A stretch of 64,000 nucleotides of DNA, from positions 1,054,857,554-1,054,921,553 of the forward strand of contig NC_090443.1 of NCBI RefSeq assembly GCF_031143425.1. The letters are read 5' to 3'. A model generated the notes under the pieces. That model was not told the DNA's origin. It did no database searches and worked only from the letters and a program-made list of their open reading frames with translations. The first letter of the stretch is position 1. The number at the start of each line of letters is the position of its first letter. Below are positions 43,938 through 55,823 of this stretch, piece by piece. Source of the stretch: Pleurodeles waltl (lineage: Eukaryota; Chordata; Amphibia; Caudata; Salamandridae). The translations under genes were made by a program, and so were the position numbers.

Positions 43938-46342
43938 GTGAACTTATACACTTTAATTCATTTCTGCTGTTTGTTTATACCTACATGTATCACTGTTGCA
44001 CTATATATATTTTTTTTTTCTTCCCCAATTTACTTTTGTAAAACACAAAAAAATTAACAAAACCTAACACATTAATTAAATAATTAAGATAAAAACTGAT
44101 TTACTACCACTATATGTATTTACATATCTTTTAAAAAAAATCAAGTTTACAGAAATTTAAATGTTAATAAAGCCTCGAAATAATAGGATTATACTTCATA
44201 GAGGTAACATTTCCTACTCCCAATCCAGTCTGGAAATAGTGCAACAGTAGGGGACTGGGAAAAGTGCAACAGTAGGTAAAGTGTTTGATTGGGGGGGGGG
44301 GGTAGTATTTACTATTCCCACTCAGCGGGTGCAACAATCCAGGCTGTGCAACAGTAGGGCAAGTGTTGGTCTCAGGAGGGGTAATATTTACTATTCTGGC
44401 AACAGTAGGGGAAGCGTTACTCTCCGGAGGAGTAAACCTTGGTATTCCCACTCCAGTCTATTATATATATTCAATTATTAATTAACTAACTTCCTACCCT
44501 TTATCCCTACAAACCGAACCCACAAATTATATACAAGATAAAATATAATTCTGAAACATTTTTCATAATTATAATTCAATTAATTTATTAGATTCCCATC
44601 GTATACCCCTACATGCCCGCAAGTAGTACAAAAAATATAATCAGTTTTCATTAAGATTTTATTAAAATATAATTAATACTTAAATTCTGTTCCACCCTGT
44701 ATCCCTACAACCCAACAGCCCGCACCTAAAATATCTTATGTAAATTGTGTAGTTATATTTTTTATCACCTGAATCAATATTAATTAAAATGTAGTAATAC
44801 TTAGCCTCCTATCATGTAGCCCTGTAGACCTCACAACCTGCTGCAACACTTTAGGATAACAATTAAATTAAAACAAATACTTAAAATTACAAATTATAAT
44901 TAATTGTAAAAACAATATAAAATGTATACAGTTAAAATACAACACTTAGATATTTAAAATATTTTTTTGCAACTGTTATTGAAGACCATATTAAGGAGAC
45001 CTATTATTGTAAATGATATCACTTACCCATAAATTGATGTGTCAACAATATTTATCTCACACTATAAAAAAAAAACTACATTTGTGTGCCTCCATATATT
45101 TTAGCCGATTATTTTGTCCAAACACCCATTTTTCTAGTAGATACTGTTGTCCTTTAATGTGTTTTCTATGTAGTATTGGATGAACCTTTTGTTGTCGCTT
45201 GCTCGTGGTCAGTATCTGCTTTTCTACTGTATCAATAGTCAATGCTTGTTCACACGTCTATCGAGGTGTTTCTTGCTGTATCTATGTAAAAACGCGTGAA
45301 TAGAGATAGTTAAGTATAAGAATGCGACCTGAAACAATATTCTTGTATGTCATTCAGTATTCCATCTTGGAACTCCGCAGCGTTTATAACATCTTACGTG
45401 GCACACTACACACCCTAAGATCAAACCTAAGTAGCAGAAAGATGCTTAAGGGCCAATTGTTGGACCTTCAAATGTCATAAGCAAGTATAGAATAAAACTA
45501 ATTGTCCAAGAATTCTTCAAGTGCATCAGATTTCTGTAGTTGCAGGGATGCTGTTAGTGAGATGGGCTAATAAATCACCATCTCATTTTGCTAAAGTTGC
45601 CACTGATGTAGTAAAGGGCTGATCATGCTGTTAACCATTCACTTATGGGCACTTATGCACTTGCTCAGACTGTCGTGGTCCACTCCATGGAGGTCAGATG
45701 ATTACCAATAGTCCCAGGGCTTGTCAAAAATCCCATAAATGCGTACTGGACTGTGGGAACCACCCAATTTGTGGGCACTGCTCAGTTTGCAGTACTTAAG
45801 TCAGTGTTAAGAGTGCTCCAAATAAAAATTTGCTATACTAAAGAACTTTTGTGATGAGACTGATTTGCTTGACATTTGTAAATGTGCCCTAGGAGAGACA
45901 TAGCAAACGCGGAGATGTTCAGAAATATTGGCACACGCTCATGGGCTGAGAAGATGAGCACATCGTGTTGAAATGCTGAGCTGAGTTTGAATTTCGTAGC
46001 ATTTGCAGCTAAAATGTTTCCTGTGCACAGAGCAAGAGCGTCACCTCTGCTGCTTCCCTTCCGGTCTGAACTGTGTGGACTCCCCCATATTAGAGCATGC
46101 ATTGAGTGCAGGTCATTTGAGTCTAACTGGACAACCTGTTGATGGGTCTAGGTGGTATGCTTCTTTGAATATTTAAAAAAAAAAAAAAAGCATTATGGTG
46201 CTCGGGCTAATTAATGGCTTGTTCACCTGGAGCACACTGACGTGTCTTTGTTAGATGCATTCATCTTTCATAACCTGCTGTAGCTCTCATGGACAAGTGT
46301 TGCCATATTTAATGATTGGATTTTTTTTTTCTTTTCTCTCAG
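43938..46342 (+). other. SELENOH: SELENOH 3'UTR intron
   Basis: Donor GTGAAC at 43938 (after GACTAAG) and acceptor at 46341-46342 behind a long pyrimidine tract (46320-46340). The intron is AT-rich. It contains a decayed repeat around 44240-44410 with five or so CAACAGTAGG words and a G-run at 44290-44303. No gene seen inside. The exon join is inferred from splice signals and the position of the SECIS. Confidence 0.65.
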
Positions 46343-46368
46343 CTTGCCAGACCAGTGTTTCCTTCTGA

Positions 46369-46439
46369 GTGTTAGGACAGTCCATGACGAGTAGCGACCA
46401 ATGGGCCTGCCCCAGTCGTTCCTCAGATGTTTCCTGCAC
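46369..46439 (+). promoter_or_regulatory. SELENOH: SECIS element, form 2
   Basis: The core has ATGA at 46384-46387 and AGAT at 46425-46428 (non-Watson-Crick quartet). Helix II pairs GAGTAGCGAC (46389-46398) with GTCGTTCCTC (46415-46424) with one mismatch and one G-U. Unpaired AA sits at 46400-46401, 12 bases after ATGA. A small extra stem TGGG/CCCA (46402-46405 with 46411-46414) above the AA makes it form 2. Helix I pairs GTG (46369-46371) with CAC (46437-46439) and AGGA (46374-46377) with TCCT (46432-46435). It directs selenocysteine insertion through SBP2 and eEFSec. Confidence 0.92.
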
Positions 46440-46568
46440 CTGCCACTTCTGGAGGGGATTTGTGGGCTGGTACTGCTTTAGAGCCCTCCTTGGTGGTGCC
46501 TCAGCAAGAACCATGTTAACTACTTTTATAGCAAGCTTCTTCTTTTGAATGTGCCTTTTTTCTTTTGT

Positions 46569-46574
46569 AATAAA
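46569..46574 (+). terminator. SELENOH: Polyadenylation signal AATAAA of SELENOH
   Basis: Canonical hexamer about 130 bases after the SECIS, followed by a T/G-rich downstream element (GTTTGTTTTTTTGT). No competing signal is obvious between the SECIS and this site. Confidence 0.85.
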
Positions 46575-46595
46575 GTTTGTTTTTTTGTAAATCGT

Positions 46596-49309
46596 AAGAC
46601 TTGTTGGCTAAGTATCTTGTGCCATGTGAACGAATGTATGAGAGCTTGCTGGACCGGAACTCATCTGTATTCGGATTGGCTTCTACTGCCTCTGAGCAGA
46701 TTCAGTACATGATGCAGATAATTAGAGAACTGTTTTGAGACACTTATTTCAGGATTTATTTCAACACACACAGTGCTCCTCAACACTTGTTCACTCCTCG
46801 CTCATGCCACAGTCATGCACCAGATCTTACCTACAGACTGCCTAGCACCGTCACTGACCTTGTGCCCCTCACCCCAGCATATATTTACTCCTCGGAGAAC
46901 TGAACTTGTGCGTGGAAAAAGCGCCAACCATACTCAATAGCACTTCTAGACTAACCACTGTTGAACCCCCACACCAGGACTGCCACAGACTAACCACTGT
47001 TGAACCTGCACACCAGGACTGGCATCCTAGAGGAGGTTTGAGGCACCACTCCACACGCAGACCCTGAATACATCAGCAGCCTGTCAACATCGGTACAGCT
47101 GGATCCCTGCCTGCACTGACACTAGCCCCCTCAAGTGCAGCAAAGCTACAAGATCCAGATCTTCGGTCAGTTGGTACACTGATACTTAGGATGACAAAAT
47201 GCATGTATTCAGACAACTGGCATGCGGATAGCGAATACGCCAAGACATCAGACCCTAACTTTCTGTTTTGCTTTCACTAATGACCGAGCTGACACATCTC
47301 TGGAATACACCTCTTAGTTCAAAGAAGACCTTTATTCTTTCACCACGAGGTTCCTAAAAAGGTTAGCATGTTGAAAGCACATGTTTAAAAATAGTCAAGC
47401 AGTGAAAGCAAAACATAAAAAAATGATTGTCAACTGCAATGTACACAGCAGATATATGTAGTTAAGCAAAGCAAATAATGAAGTAAAAATTCATCACTGT
47501 AGGGCCTGCCAAGCTCTTCATCTTTCTCAAAGCCAGCAAGATGGTGACCCCATTTGACTGCAAAAGAGTAAGAGATTACTACCCTCCTAGGACTGATATC
47601 CGGTATCCGACTTCAAGAATCCTGATTGAGGCCACCCACTCACTGTTATACTGGGTCTTTTATACCTTAAAAAAAAACAGAAGGAGCTTTCTGGAAAACA
47701 CCCTCATTTAGCCATTCAAACATGCTGGCTAATTTAGGTAAGAGTTGAAAGGAACTGGCCAGTTTCCCAAGGTGTCTCGCCTAAGCTGTTCCCTGCTGTC
47801 CTTATCATGCTAACCCCCCCCCTCCCCACACACACACAAATATGTCCTTGCTCTTCGGTGAGAGAGCACGAAAACAAGCACAGTTTACAATATGGAAAAA
47901 TACTAACAGATTTAACATGGCAGTGTCTAATGCTATGAAAATCAATAGGCAGCTAAACTGAATATGAAATGTAGTCTGCAACTCGTGAGCACTAGACAGC
48001 TAATCCAGGTGCAAAGTGGTGCAACGTAATATTTGAGATGAGAATGGAGCACTCACAAATGAAGTTCATGAGTTCTCAATTCTATTCATGGATCCTTAGG
48101 TTTAGACAATTTACGCAGTTTGAAAAAAATTGAAACAAAAAACATAATATAGAACAATTGTGGCATCAATGTAACGAAATGATTACAGAAAATATAGTAT
48201 TCCATAGGCAAATTAAATATACATAATCACAAGGTTCCACAAAACGACATACAAAAGATTCCAACAGAACTGCTACTATACACAACAGGTGTTGCACATA
48301 TAGGTTTAACAGTGTTTCTTCCCTCACACGTATATTTGAATCAGTGGTGAATCATATTCATCTTTATCCTTTCTATGCAAATGAAAAAGTCGATCTTGAA
48401 ATTCAGCCGATGTGTGTCTCGTCCTATGAAGGACTTTATCAAGGCTTATTCTTCTTAATTATGTTAAGTTCTATTCAAATGGGAAATTCCCAGCCACTAG
48501 CGTAACCACGGCAAATCTGTACTTATTGGTCCTTAATAGAGTAAAGAGTTAAGTATTTATTGGGTATTTAGGTCACAAGGGCAACCTCAGTTGTCAGGAA
48601 TTGTCAGAGGTCCAGAGCGTATGGTATCCGTGTCCCATCCGTGGTCACCGCATCGAGTAATTCAGCCCAAGTGTACTGGCAACAAAAAAAAGTGGTGCAA
48701 CAGTCAGTGGTCAAAAACACATATTTCACTACACTTTCTGAAACCCACCGTAAGGTATTAGCACTAACTGATCAGAAGCACCAAGTGCAACACACTTGCA
48801 GACCACATCGATGCCAGTATCTACAGCAGCAAAAAGATCTCGGTCCTTGTGAAAGGCTGCATCACTCCAGCGGCTGCCCCTCACAAGACTTCTGCAACAA
48901 GTGCTCGGATTCCTTCTATGTAAAACTGATGCTCAACCGGACCCCACTGACCTTCAGTCTTCCTGTCTGAACCAAAAGCCTTGATTTCATAACCCACCAT
49001 CACTACAGCTGACTTGACACCATGAAATCTACCCACTCTGGGGTCCTCTTGAAACTGCACCACAGCCCAGCAGTGAAGCGTTCACGCCAATTTCTAATGC
49101 CTTCATTTTTTTCAGATAGCTTCCCGGACACTTCATAACTCCATAGCCCCTCTATTCAAGAAACCCTCTACAGACTCCAAACCCAGACCACTACTGCCTC
49201 CATGATGAATACACACTCAATGATAAACATTTCTCCTGGGTTAGTGGAATGTAATCCTTCATGTTCCAGGACTCCAAACTGGGGACGTCCACACCAATGC
49301 CAAATCCTA
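46596..49309. other. Intergenic DNA downstream of SELENOH
   Basis: No gene found. A 41-bp sequence containing AGACTAACCACTGTTGAACC is duplicated in tandem at about 46948-47030. Open frames are short and domain-free, including the one at 48641-48970. Confidence 0.4.
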
Positions 49310-49702
49310 CCAGTGTTCATATTCAATACAATGCACTGGAGTTTTTGTTAATATTCGATACAATGCACTGGAGTTTTTGTTAATATTCGATACAATGCAC
49401 TGGAGTTTTTGTTAATATTCGATACAATGCACTGGAGTTTTTGTTAATATTTGATACAATGCACTGGAGTCTTTTGTTAATATTTGATACAATGCACTGG
49501 AGTTTTTGTTAATATTTGATACAATGCACTGGAGTCTTTTGTTAATATTTGATACAATGCTCTGGAGTTTTTGTTAATATTTGATACAATGCACTGGAGT
49601 TTTTGTTAATATTCGATACAATGCACTGGAGTTTTTGTTAATATTTGATACAATGCACTGGAGTTTTTGTTAATATTTGATACAATGCACTGGAGTTTTT
49701 CC
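49310..49702. repeat. Minisatellite, 32-bp unit, 12 copies
   Basis: The unit GTTAATATTCGATACAATGC is followed by ACTGGAGTTTTT. It occurs 12 times head to tail, with two 33-bp copies (GTCTTTTG). The main variation is ATTCGAT against ATTTGAT, as expected if a methylated CpG in the unit is decaying. There are no spacers, so it is not a CRISPR array. Confidence 0.95.
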
Positions 49703-50043
49703 CTACTGTAATAAAAGAGCTGTCTAATATTTCCGAGAACAGGATACATTTAAATTAACTCCCTTTTGCCGTCTTATTGTGTTTAGGAATAAACTGTATT
49801 CTTCAGTCTTTTGAAATTTTGCCACAACTAACAAACTGTAAAACAACAGAGTGCGGGGAAAAAAGCACACATCAAATGAGGCAGAAAACAGTCTTCTGAC
49901 ATAGGACATAAAAACGTTGGCTAGGTGGCAGTGAAATTCACATTGCCCAGGCTGCTGTTGTCATTGTCTAATCAGTGCTGCTGGTTATCTGTGACCTGGC
50001 TGTAAGGTCGTGCGCGGAAAACAAAAATGATTAGAGAGCAGAA
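49703..50043. other. Unassigned intergenic DNA
   Basis: Nothing recognisable between the minisatellite and the LINE fragment. Confidence 0.4.
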
Positions 50044-51480
50044 TTAAAAGGAATTGATGGATTCATAAGTAACTAACCATTGGGGATTCCAGATCCTGGC
50101 TGTAAGGAACACACAGGCTCTTCCACCCCTGCTTGCGTTGGGCACCATGGGAGTGTGAAGAAGGGCTTTATCTTCTAGAGCTCCGTAGGTGAGGGTGAGA
50201 GCCTGGCACTGGACCCGCTTGATAACAGGCAGCCAATGGTGCTCTAGCACGTAGGGTGATACTGAGTGGCATGTCTGAATTTTCAAAATTAGGCGAGCCG
50301 TGGTGTTTTGAACAGCCTGAAGGTGATATATCAGATAAGACGGAATGCCCAAGTATATACTGTTAAAACCATTTTCGAAGTCACTAGAGAATGAACAATC
50401 TTTCGGGTATCCTCAGTAACTAAGTGTAGCATTCTCCTTAAGGATTTCAGAGTTGCAGCTCGCTGATATTACTTATTTAACTTGGGGTTGGAATGAAAGT
50501 TCAGGTTCAGATATAATCCTGAAGTTCCCGGTGGTAGAGGAAGGGGATGGTGGAGTCCCCAGCTTCGAAGGCCACTAGTTGCATGAGTCAATAGTTTTTC
50601 GTTCCACCATTTAAAAAAAAAAAAAAGGACATCCGTTTTATCGTAACTGAGCTTAAGGCAATGATTGCTCATCCAATTGCCTACCAATCTTTCAGTCTGA
50701 AGGAGTTAAGGGCAGTCGTGTCATTCTCCTGAAGAGATAGGAGAAGCTGGGTATCCCCTGCATAGGAGATCACCTCTAGGCCCCAGGATTCATCTAGACT
50801 AGCTAAGGACTCAGGTGATTATTAAAGAGTGTGAATCCGTGTTTGAGCCCTGCAGCACGCCACAGGTTTTGAGGATTGGGTGAAGGGAGACATCAGAACA
50901 GATTATCTTGCCGTACAATAAAAATTTGAATCCGTCCAAGACCTGACCATGGATCCCAATTTTACTAAGCCTACTGAGGAGAATCGCAATGGATGCTCTA
51001 TCAAAAGCAGAGGATAAACCAAGGAGCCACCACCATCATGTGGAATTCTGATCAAGATTATCCTTGATAAACTCTGAGATTTGCAATAAGGGAGATTCTG
51101 TGCTGTATCCCGACTACGAATCATGCAGAAGATGGTTTGATTTCAGGAGTGTGATAATTGTCTATTAACTAGCTTCTCAAGCATCTCCCCCCCTGCAGGC
51201 AGGAAGGAGAGAAATGGGTCTATAGTTAAGATGCTCAGATCAGCGTTGGATTTCTTGTGTAAGGGGAGCAGGAGAGTTTGTTTCCAGCATTAAGAAACAA
51301 GCGCGGATTCTAGGGAGTAGTACATCAATTTGTTCATAATAGGGTTAGCGAGAGTGGAAACCATTTTTTAAAATGTGAGGTGGACATGGATCAAGAGGGG
51401 GCCAGACCTGCACTTGGCCAATTTAGCTGAAGAATCTTCCAATGAAATGGGACTAAAGTTGGAGAGACGAGACCCAGAGG
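50044..51480 (-). pseudogene. L2/CR1-like LINE reverse transcriptase remnant
   Basis: Decayed non-LTR reverse transcriptase on the minus strand. In coding order it shows SSAFDRASIAILLSRLSKIG (about 51030-50960), WMSNHCLKLSYDKTDVLFF (about 50680-50620) and LEHHWLPVIKRVQCQALTLT (about 50240-50180), all typical of the L2 group. The frame changes between these parts and several stops are present. Both ends are missing or unrecognised. Confidence 0.75.
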
Positions 51481-51826
51481 TCAGCTTAGACTCCGCACTA
51501 TGAGAGTCTTCGTTATACGTAGGAAACTGTTTATAAATGGCTCAAATCTTATATTAAAAAAAACACAGTTTTTTGCATAAGTTGGCTGAGGAGGTAGATT
51601 TCTTATGAAATACACTAGTGGAAAGGAAGGAGGTTACAATTTTAAAAAGCTCACAGTTTAAGGCAGAGGCATCAGGAGAAAATAAACTCCTTATGAGATC
51701 TGAAAATGGATTTACAATACCTTTTCAAAGAAGTCTTATTAACACTCTTGGCCGCTGTGTCATGATTTCCTCAATAGATGTTCTAATCGTTTGTATTGAG
51801 ACTCTTCTTCTAAGGTAGTTGGGAAC
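51481..51826. other. Unassigned, possibly more of the LINE
   Basis: No clear motif. It may be upstream LINE sequence too decayed to read. Confidence 0.3.
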
Positions 51827-52744
51827 TGTTAGAATTGACAGCCTTAGGGTGTTCTTCCCCCCTCACCCACCCAACTTTTTGCCCAACTCTTCCATGTTTC
51901 TGATCTTGTTTTTGCTGACTTTAAAGCTCTAGGCACTTTACCACGGCTTTCTCTTTCTCCCCTAAACATGGTAACATTGGTGCATACACACTTGGCATAT
52001 TTAATTTACTTAAGTGCCTAGTAAAAGGCACTATATGTGCCCAGGGCCTGTAAATTTAAATGCTAATAGTTTGCCTTCAGCACTTGTGCAACCCATTTAA
52101 GTAGCCCTCTAACTATGGCTTAGTTCTGGCACTGCAGAGCCCATGTGGGCAGTTTACAATGCCATCTTGACCTGGAAAGGAAAGCCTCTTGCCAGGCCTG
52201 AATCTTCTGTATTTATACGTCACCCCAAAAGCAGGCCCTACACAACCATAGGGCAGGGTGCAATGGACTTAAAAGGTAGAGCATGTACTTTTAAGCTTAA
52301 CATGTCCTAGTAATGAAATTTTATTTCCACTACTGCACAGCCTGTCGCCCTTATAGGTTAACATTGGGATTACCTTATTACATTTTATAAGTGTAACTTT
52401 CAATTGGTACAAAATAGATATTTTGAGTTTGGTTTCCCGTACTCATTATAAACTCTCAACATATGGTGAAGTTGAATTTTAAGTTGTAAGTCTAAAAATG
52501 CCACTTTGAGAAAGTGGGCATTTTCCTCACCTAAACCAGTCTCTGCCTTCTGTTTGTCTCCATCATACGTCAGGGGGAGGGTTGGGGTGGATGCTGGGCT
52601 TTGTGTATTCCCTCAAGACAGCCACACACAAAGGGAGCTTAGGTGTGACTCATGGGCCATTCACTTCCCTATGGCCCTTCATGAGGCTGCTTGAGTCTTC
52701 CTGGGCTGGATGAGGGAGGAGTTGACGCACACACCTGAAAGGGC
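51827..52744. repeat. LTR-like dispersed repeat, no coding
   Basis: It begins TGTTAGAATTGACAGCC and has the base style of a solo LTR (CTTTTTGCCCAACTCTTCC, then GTGCCTAGTAAAAGGCACT). The right end is not clear and no target duplication was identified. Confidence 0.35.
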
Positions 52745-53105
52745 TAGGCCTTTCCTCACACAATCAGATATTTGTAGAGCTCGGCTGGTGAGGTCTCACG
52801 GTGCAGAAGTGGGAAAAGGGTCAGTCGAAGAGCTAGGTCTTGAGGTCCTTCCTGAATAGAGCCAGTGAGGGTGACTGCCTGAGGTGAAGCGGCAGCATGT
52901 TCCAGGTCTGCGCGGCGAGGTAGGGAAAGGATCTTCCTCCAGCCGTGTTCTTCTGGATCCTGGGGATGGTGGCGAGGGCCAGCTGAGCAGAGTTGCTTGG
53001 GGGGTTGTGTAGAAGGACAGGTTGTGGTTGACATAGGCAGGTCCAGTGTTGTGAAGGGCCTTGTTAGCATGTCAGGAGTTTGAACATGACGTGTTTGTTG
53101 ATGGG
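52745..53105 (-). repeat. LINE 3'-end fragment split by the Gmr1-like element
   Basis: On the minus strand the sequence resembles the end of a non-LTR reverse transcriptase ORF (TTCAGGAAGGACCTCAAGAC), out of frame. It runs into the duplicated ATGGG at 53101-53105 and appears to continue at 63556. The LINE therefore was the landing site. Confidence 0.5.
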
Positions 53106-55794
53106 TGTAGGAAGTTGGCTCTGTATGTGCTATTTCAAAGTAAGGAATAGCATGCACAGAGTCCAAGGGTTCCCCTTAGAGGTAAAATAGTGGTAAAAAG
53201 CGATAATACTAATGCTCTATTTTGTGGTAGTGTGGTCGAGCAGTAGGCTTATCCAAGGAGTAGTGTTAAGCATTTGTTGTACATACACATAGACAATAAA
53301 TGAGGTACACACACTCAGAGACAAATCCAGCCAGTAGGTTTTGTATAGAAAAATATATTTTCTTAGTTTATTTTAAGAACCACAGGTTCAAATTTAACAT
53401 GTAATATCTTGTTTGAAAGGTATTGCAGGTAAGTACATTAGGAACTTTGAATCATTTCAATTGCATGTATACTTTTCAAGTTATTCACAAATAGCTATTT
53501 CAAAAGTGGACACTTAGTGCAATTTTCACAGTTCCTGGGGGAGGTAAGTTTTTGTTAGTTTTACCAGGTAAGTAAGACACTTACAGGGTTCAGTTCTTGG
53601 TCCAAGGTAGCCCACGGTTGGGGGTTCAGAGCAACCCCAAAGTTACCACACCAGCAGCTCAGGGCCGGTCAGGTGCAGAGTTCAAAGTGGTGCCCAAAAC
53701 GCATAGGCTTCAATGGAGAGAAGGGGGTGCCCCGGTTCCAGTCTGCCAGCAGGTAAGTACCCGTGTATTCGGAGGGCAGACCAGGGGGGTTTTGTAGGGC
53801 ACCGGGGGGGACACAAGCCCACACAGAAATTTCACCCTCAGCGGCGCGGGGGCGGCCGGGTGCAGTGTTAGAACAAGCGTCGGGTTCGCAATGGAAGTCA
53901 ATGAGAGATCAAGGGATCTCTTCAGCGCTGCAGGCAGGCAAGGGGGGGCTTCCTCGGGGAAACCTCCACTTGGGCAAGGGAGAGGGACTCCTGGGGGTCA
54001 CTTCTGCAGTGAAAGTCCGGTCCTTCAGGTCCTGGGGGCTGCGGGTGCAGGGTCTTTTCCAGGCGTCGGGACTTAGGTTTCAGAGAGTCGCGGTCAGGGG
54101 AAGCCTCGGGATTCCCTCTGCAGGCGGCGCTGTGGGGGCTCAGGGGGGGACAGGTTTTGGTACTCACAGTCGTAGAGTAGTCCGGGGGTCCTCCCTGAGG
54201 TGTTGGTTCTCCACCAGCCGAGTCGGGGTCGCCGGGTGCAGTGTTGCAAGTCTCACGCTTCTTGCGGGGAGATTGCAGGGTTCTTTAAAGCTGCTCCTTT
54301 GGATAAAGTTGCAGTCTTTTTGGAGCAGGTCCGCTGTCCTCGGGAGTTTCTTGTCGTCGTCGAAGCAGGGCAGTCCTCAGAGGAGTCAGAGGTCGCTGGT
54401 CCCTTTGGAAGGCGTCGCTGGAGCAGAGTTCTTTGGAAGGCAGGAGACAGGCCGGTGAGTTTCTGGAGCCAAGGCAGTTGTTGTCTTCTGGTCTTCCTCT
54501 GCAGGGGTTTTCAGCTAGGCAGTCCTTCTTCTTGTAGTTGCAGGAATCTAAATCTTTAGGTTCAGGGGAGCCCTTAAATACTAAATTTAAGGGCGTGTTT
54601 AGGTCTGGGGGGTTAGTAGCCAATGGCTACTAGCCCTGAGGGTGAGTACACCCTCTTTGTGCCTCCTCCCAAGGGGAGGGGGTCACATCCCTAATCCTAT
54701 TGGGGGAATCCTCCATCTGCAAGATGGAGGATTTCTAAAAGTTAGAGTCACCTCAGCTCAGGACACCTTAGGGGCTGTCCTGACTGGCCAGTGACTCCTC
54801 CTTGTTATTCTCATTATTTTCTCCGGCCTTGCCGCCAAAAGTGGGGGCCGGGGCCGGAGGGGGCGGGCAACTCCACTAGCTGGAGTGTCCTGCAGTGCTG
54901 TGACAAAGGGGTGAGCCTTTGAGGCTCACCGCCAGGTGTTACAGCTCCTGCCTGGGGGAGGTGTTAGCATCTCCACCCAGTGCAGGCTTTGTTACTGGCC
55001 TCAGAGTGACAAAGGCACTCTCCCCATGGGGCCAGCAACATGTCTCTAGTGTGGCAGGCTGCTGGAACTAGTCAGCCTACACAGACAGTCGGTTAAGTTT
55101 CAGGGGGCACCTCTAAGGTGCCCTCTGGGGTGTATTTTGCAATAAAATGTACACTGGCATCAGTGTGCATTTATTGTGCTGAGAAGTTTGATACCAAACT
55201 TCCCAGTTTTCAGTGTAGCCATTATGGTGCTGTGGAGTTCGTGTTTGACAAACTCCCAGACCATATACTCTTATGGCTACCCTGCACTTACAATGTCTAA
55301 GGTTTTGTTTAGACACTGTAGGGGTACCATGCTCATGCACTGGTACCCTCACCTATGGTATAGTGCACCCTGCCTTAGGGCTGTAAAGCCTGCTAGAGGG
55401 GTGACTGACCTATACTTGCATAGGCAGTGAGAGGCTGGCATGGCACCCTGAGGGGAGTGCCATGTCGACTTACTCGTTTTGGTCTCACTAGCACACACAA
55501 GCTGGCAAGCAGTGTGTCTGTGCTGAGTGAGAGGTCTCCAGGGTGGCATAAGACATGCTGCAGCCCTTAGAGACCTTCCTTGGCATCAGGGCCCTTGGTA
55601 CTAGCAGTACCAGTTACAAGGGACTTATCTGGATGCCAGGGTCTGCCAATTGTGGATACAAAAGTACAGGTTAGGGAAAGAACACTGGTGCTGGGGCCTG
55701 GTTAGCAGGCCTCAGCACACTTTCAATTGTAAACATAGCATCAGCAAAGGCAAAAAGTCAGGGGGCAACCATGCCAAGGAGGCATTTCCTTACA
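53106..55794 (-). repeat. 3' LTR of the Gmr1-like element (left side)
   Basis: 2,689 bases beginning TGTAGGAAGTTGGC on the plus strand and ending ATTTCCTTACA. It holds short open frames that recur in the other LTR (for example 231 codons at 53763-54458 against 197 at 61626-62219); they have no domains. GGTAAGTA donor-like words recur through it. Confidence 0.95.
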
Positions 55795-55810
55795 CAACCC
55801 CCCCCAAACG
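55795..55810 (-). other. Polypurine tract
   Basis: On the minus strand the run CGTTTGGGGGGGGTTG lies directly before the 3' LTR start TGTAAGG, the expected place for plus-strand priming of reverse transcription. Confidence 0.7.
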
Positions 55811-55823
55811 AAAGAGGATGAGA

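Larger units (their letters stand above)
46343..46595 (+). other. SELENOH: SELENOH terminal 3'UTR exon
   Basis: Non-coding last exon starting after CTCTCAG. It carries the SECIS at 46369-46439 and the polyadenylation signal at 46569-46574. The end near 46590-46600 is an estimate from the signal and the T/G-rich sequence after it. Confidence 0.7.

Noticed and set aside
49310..49702. CRISPR-like regular repeats
   Set aside because: Units are head to tail with no unique spacers, in a vertebrate context.
53763..54458. 231-codon open frame, repeated at 61626-62219
   Set aside because: It lies inside both LTRs, so the duplication reflects the LTR pair. No domain, and length differs by small mutations.
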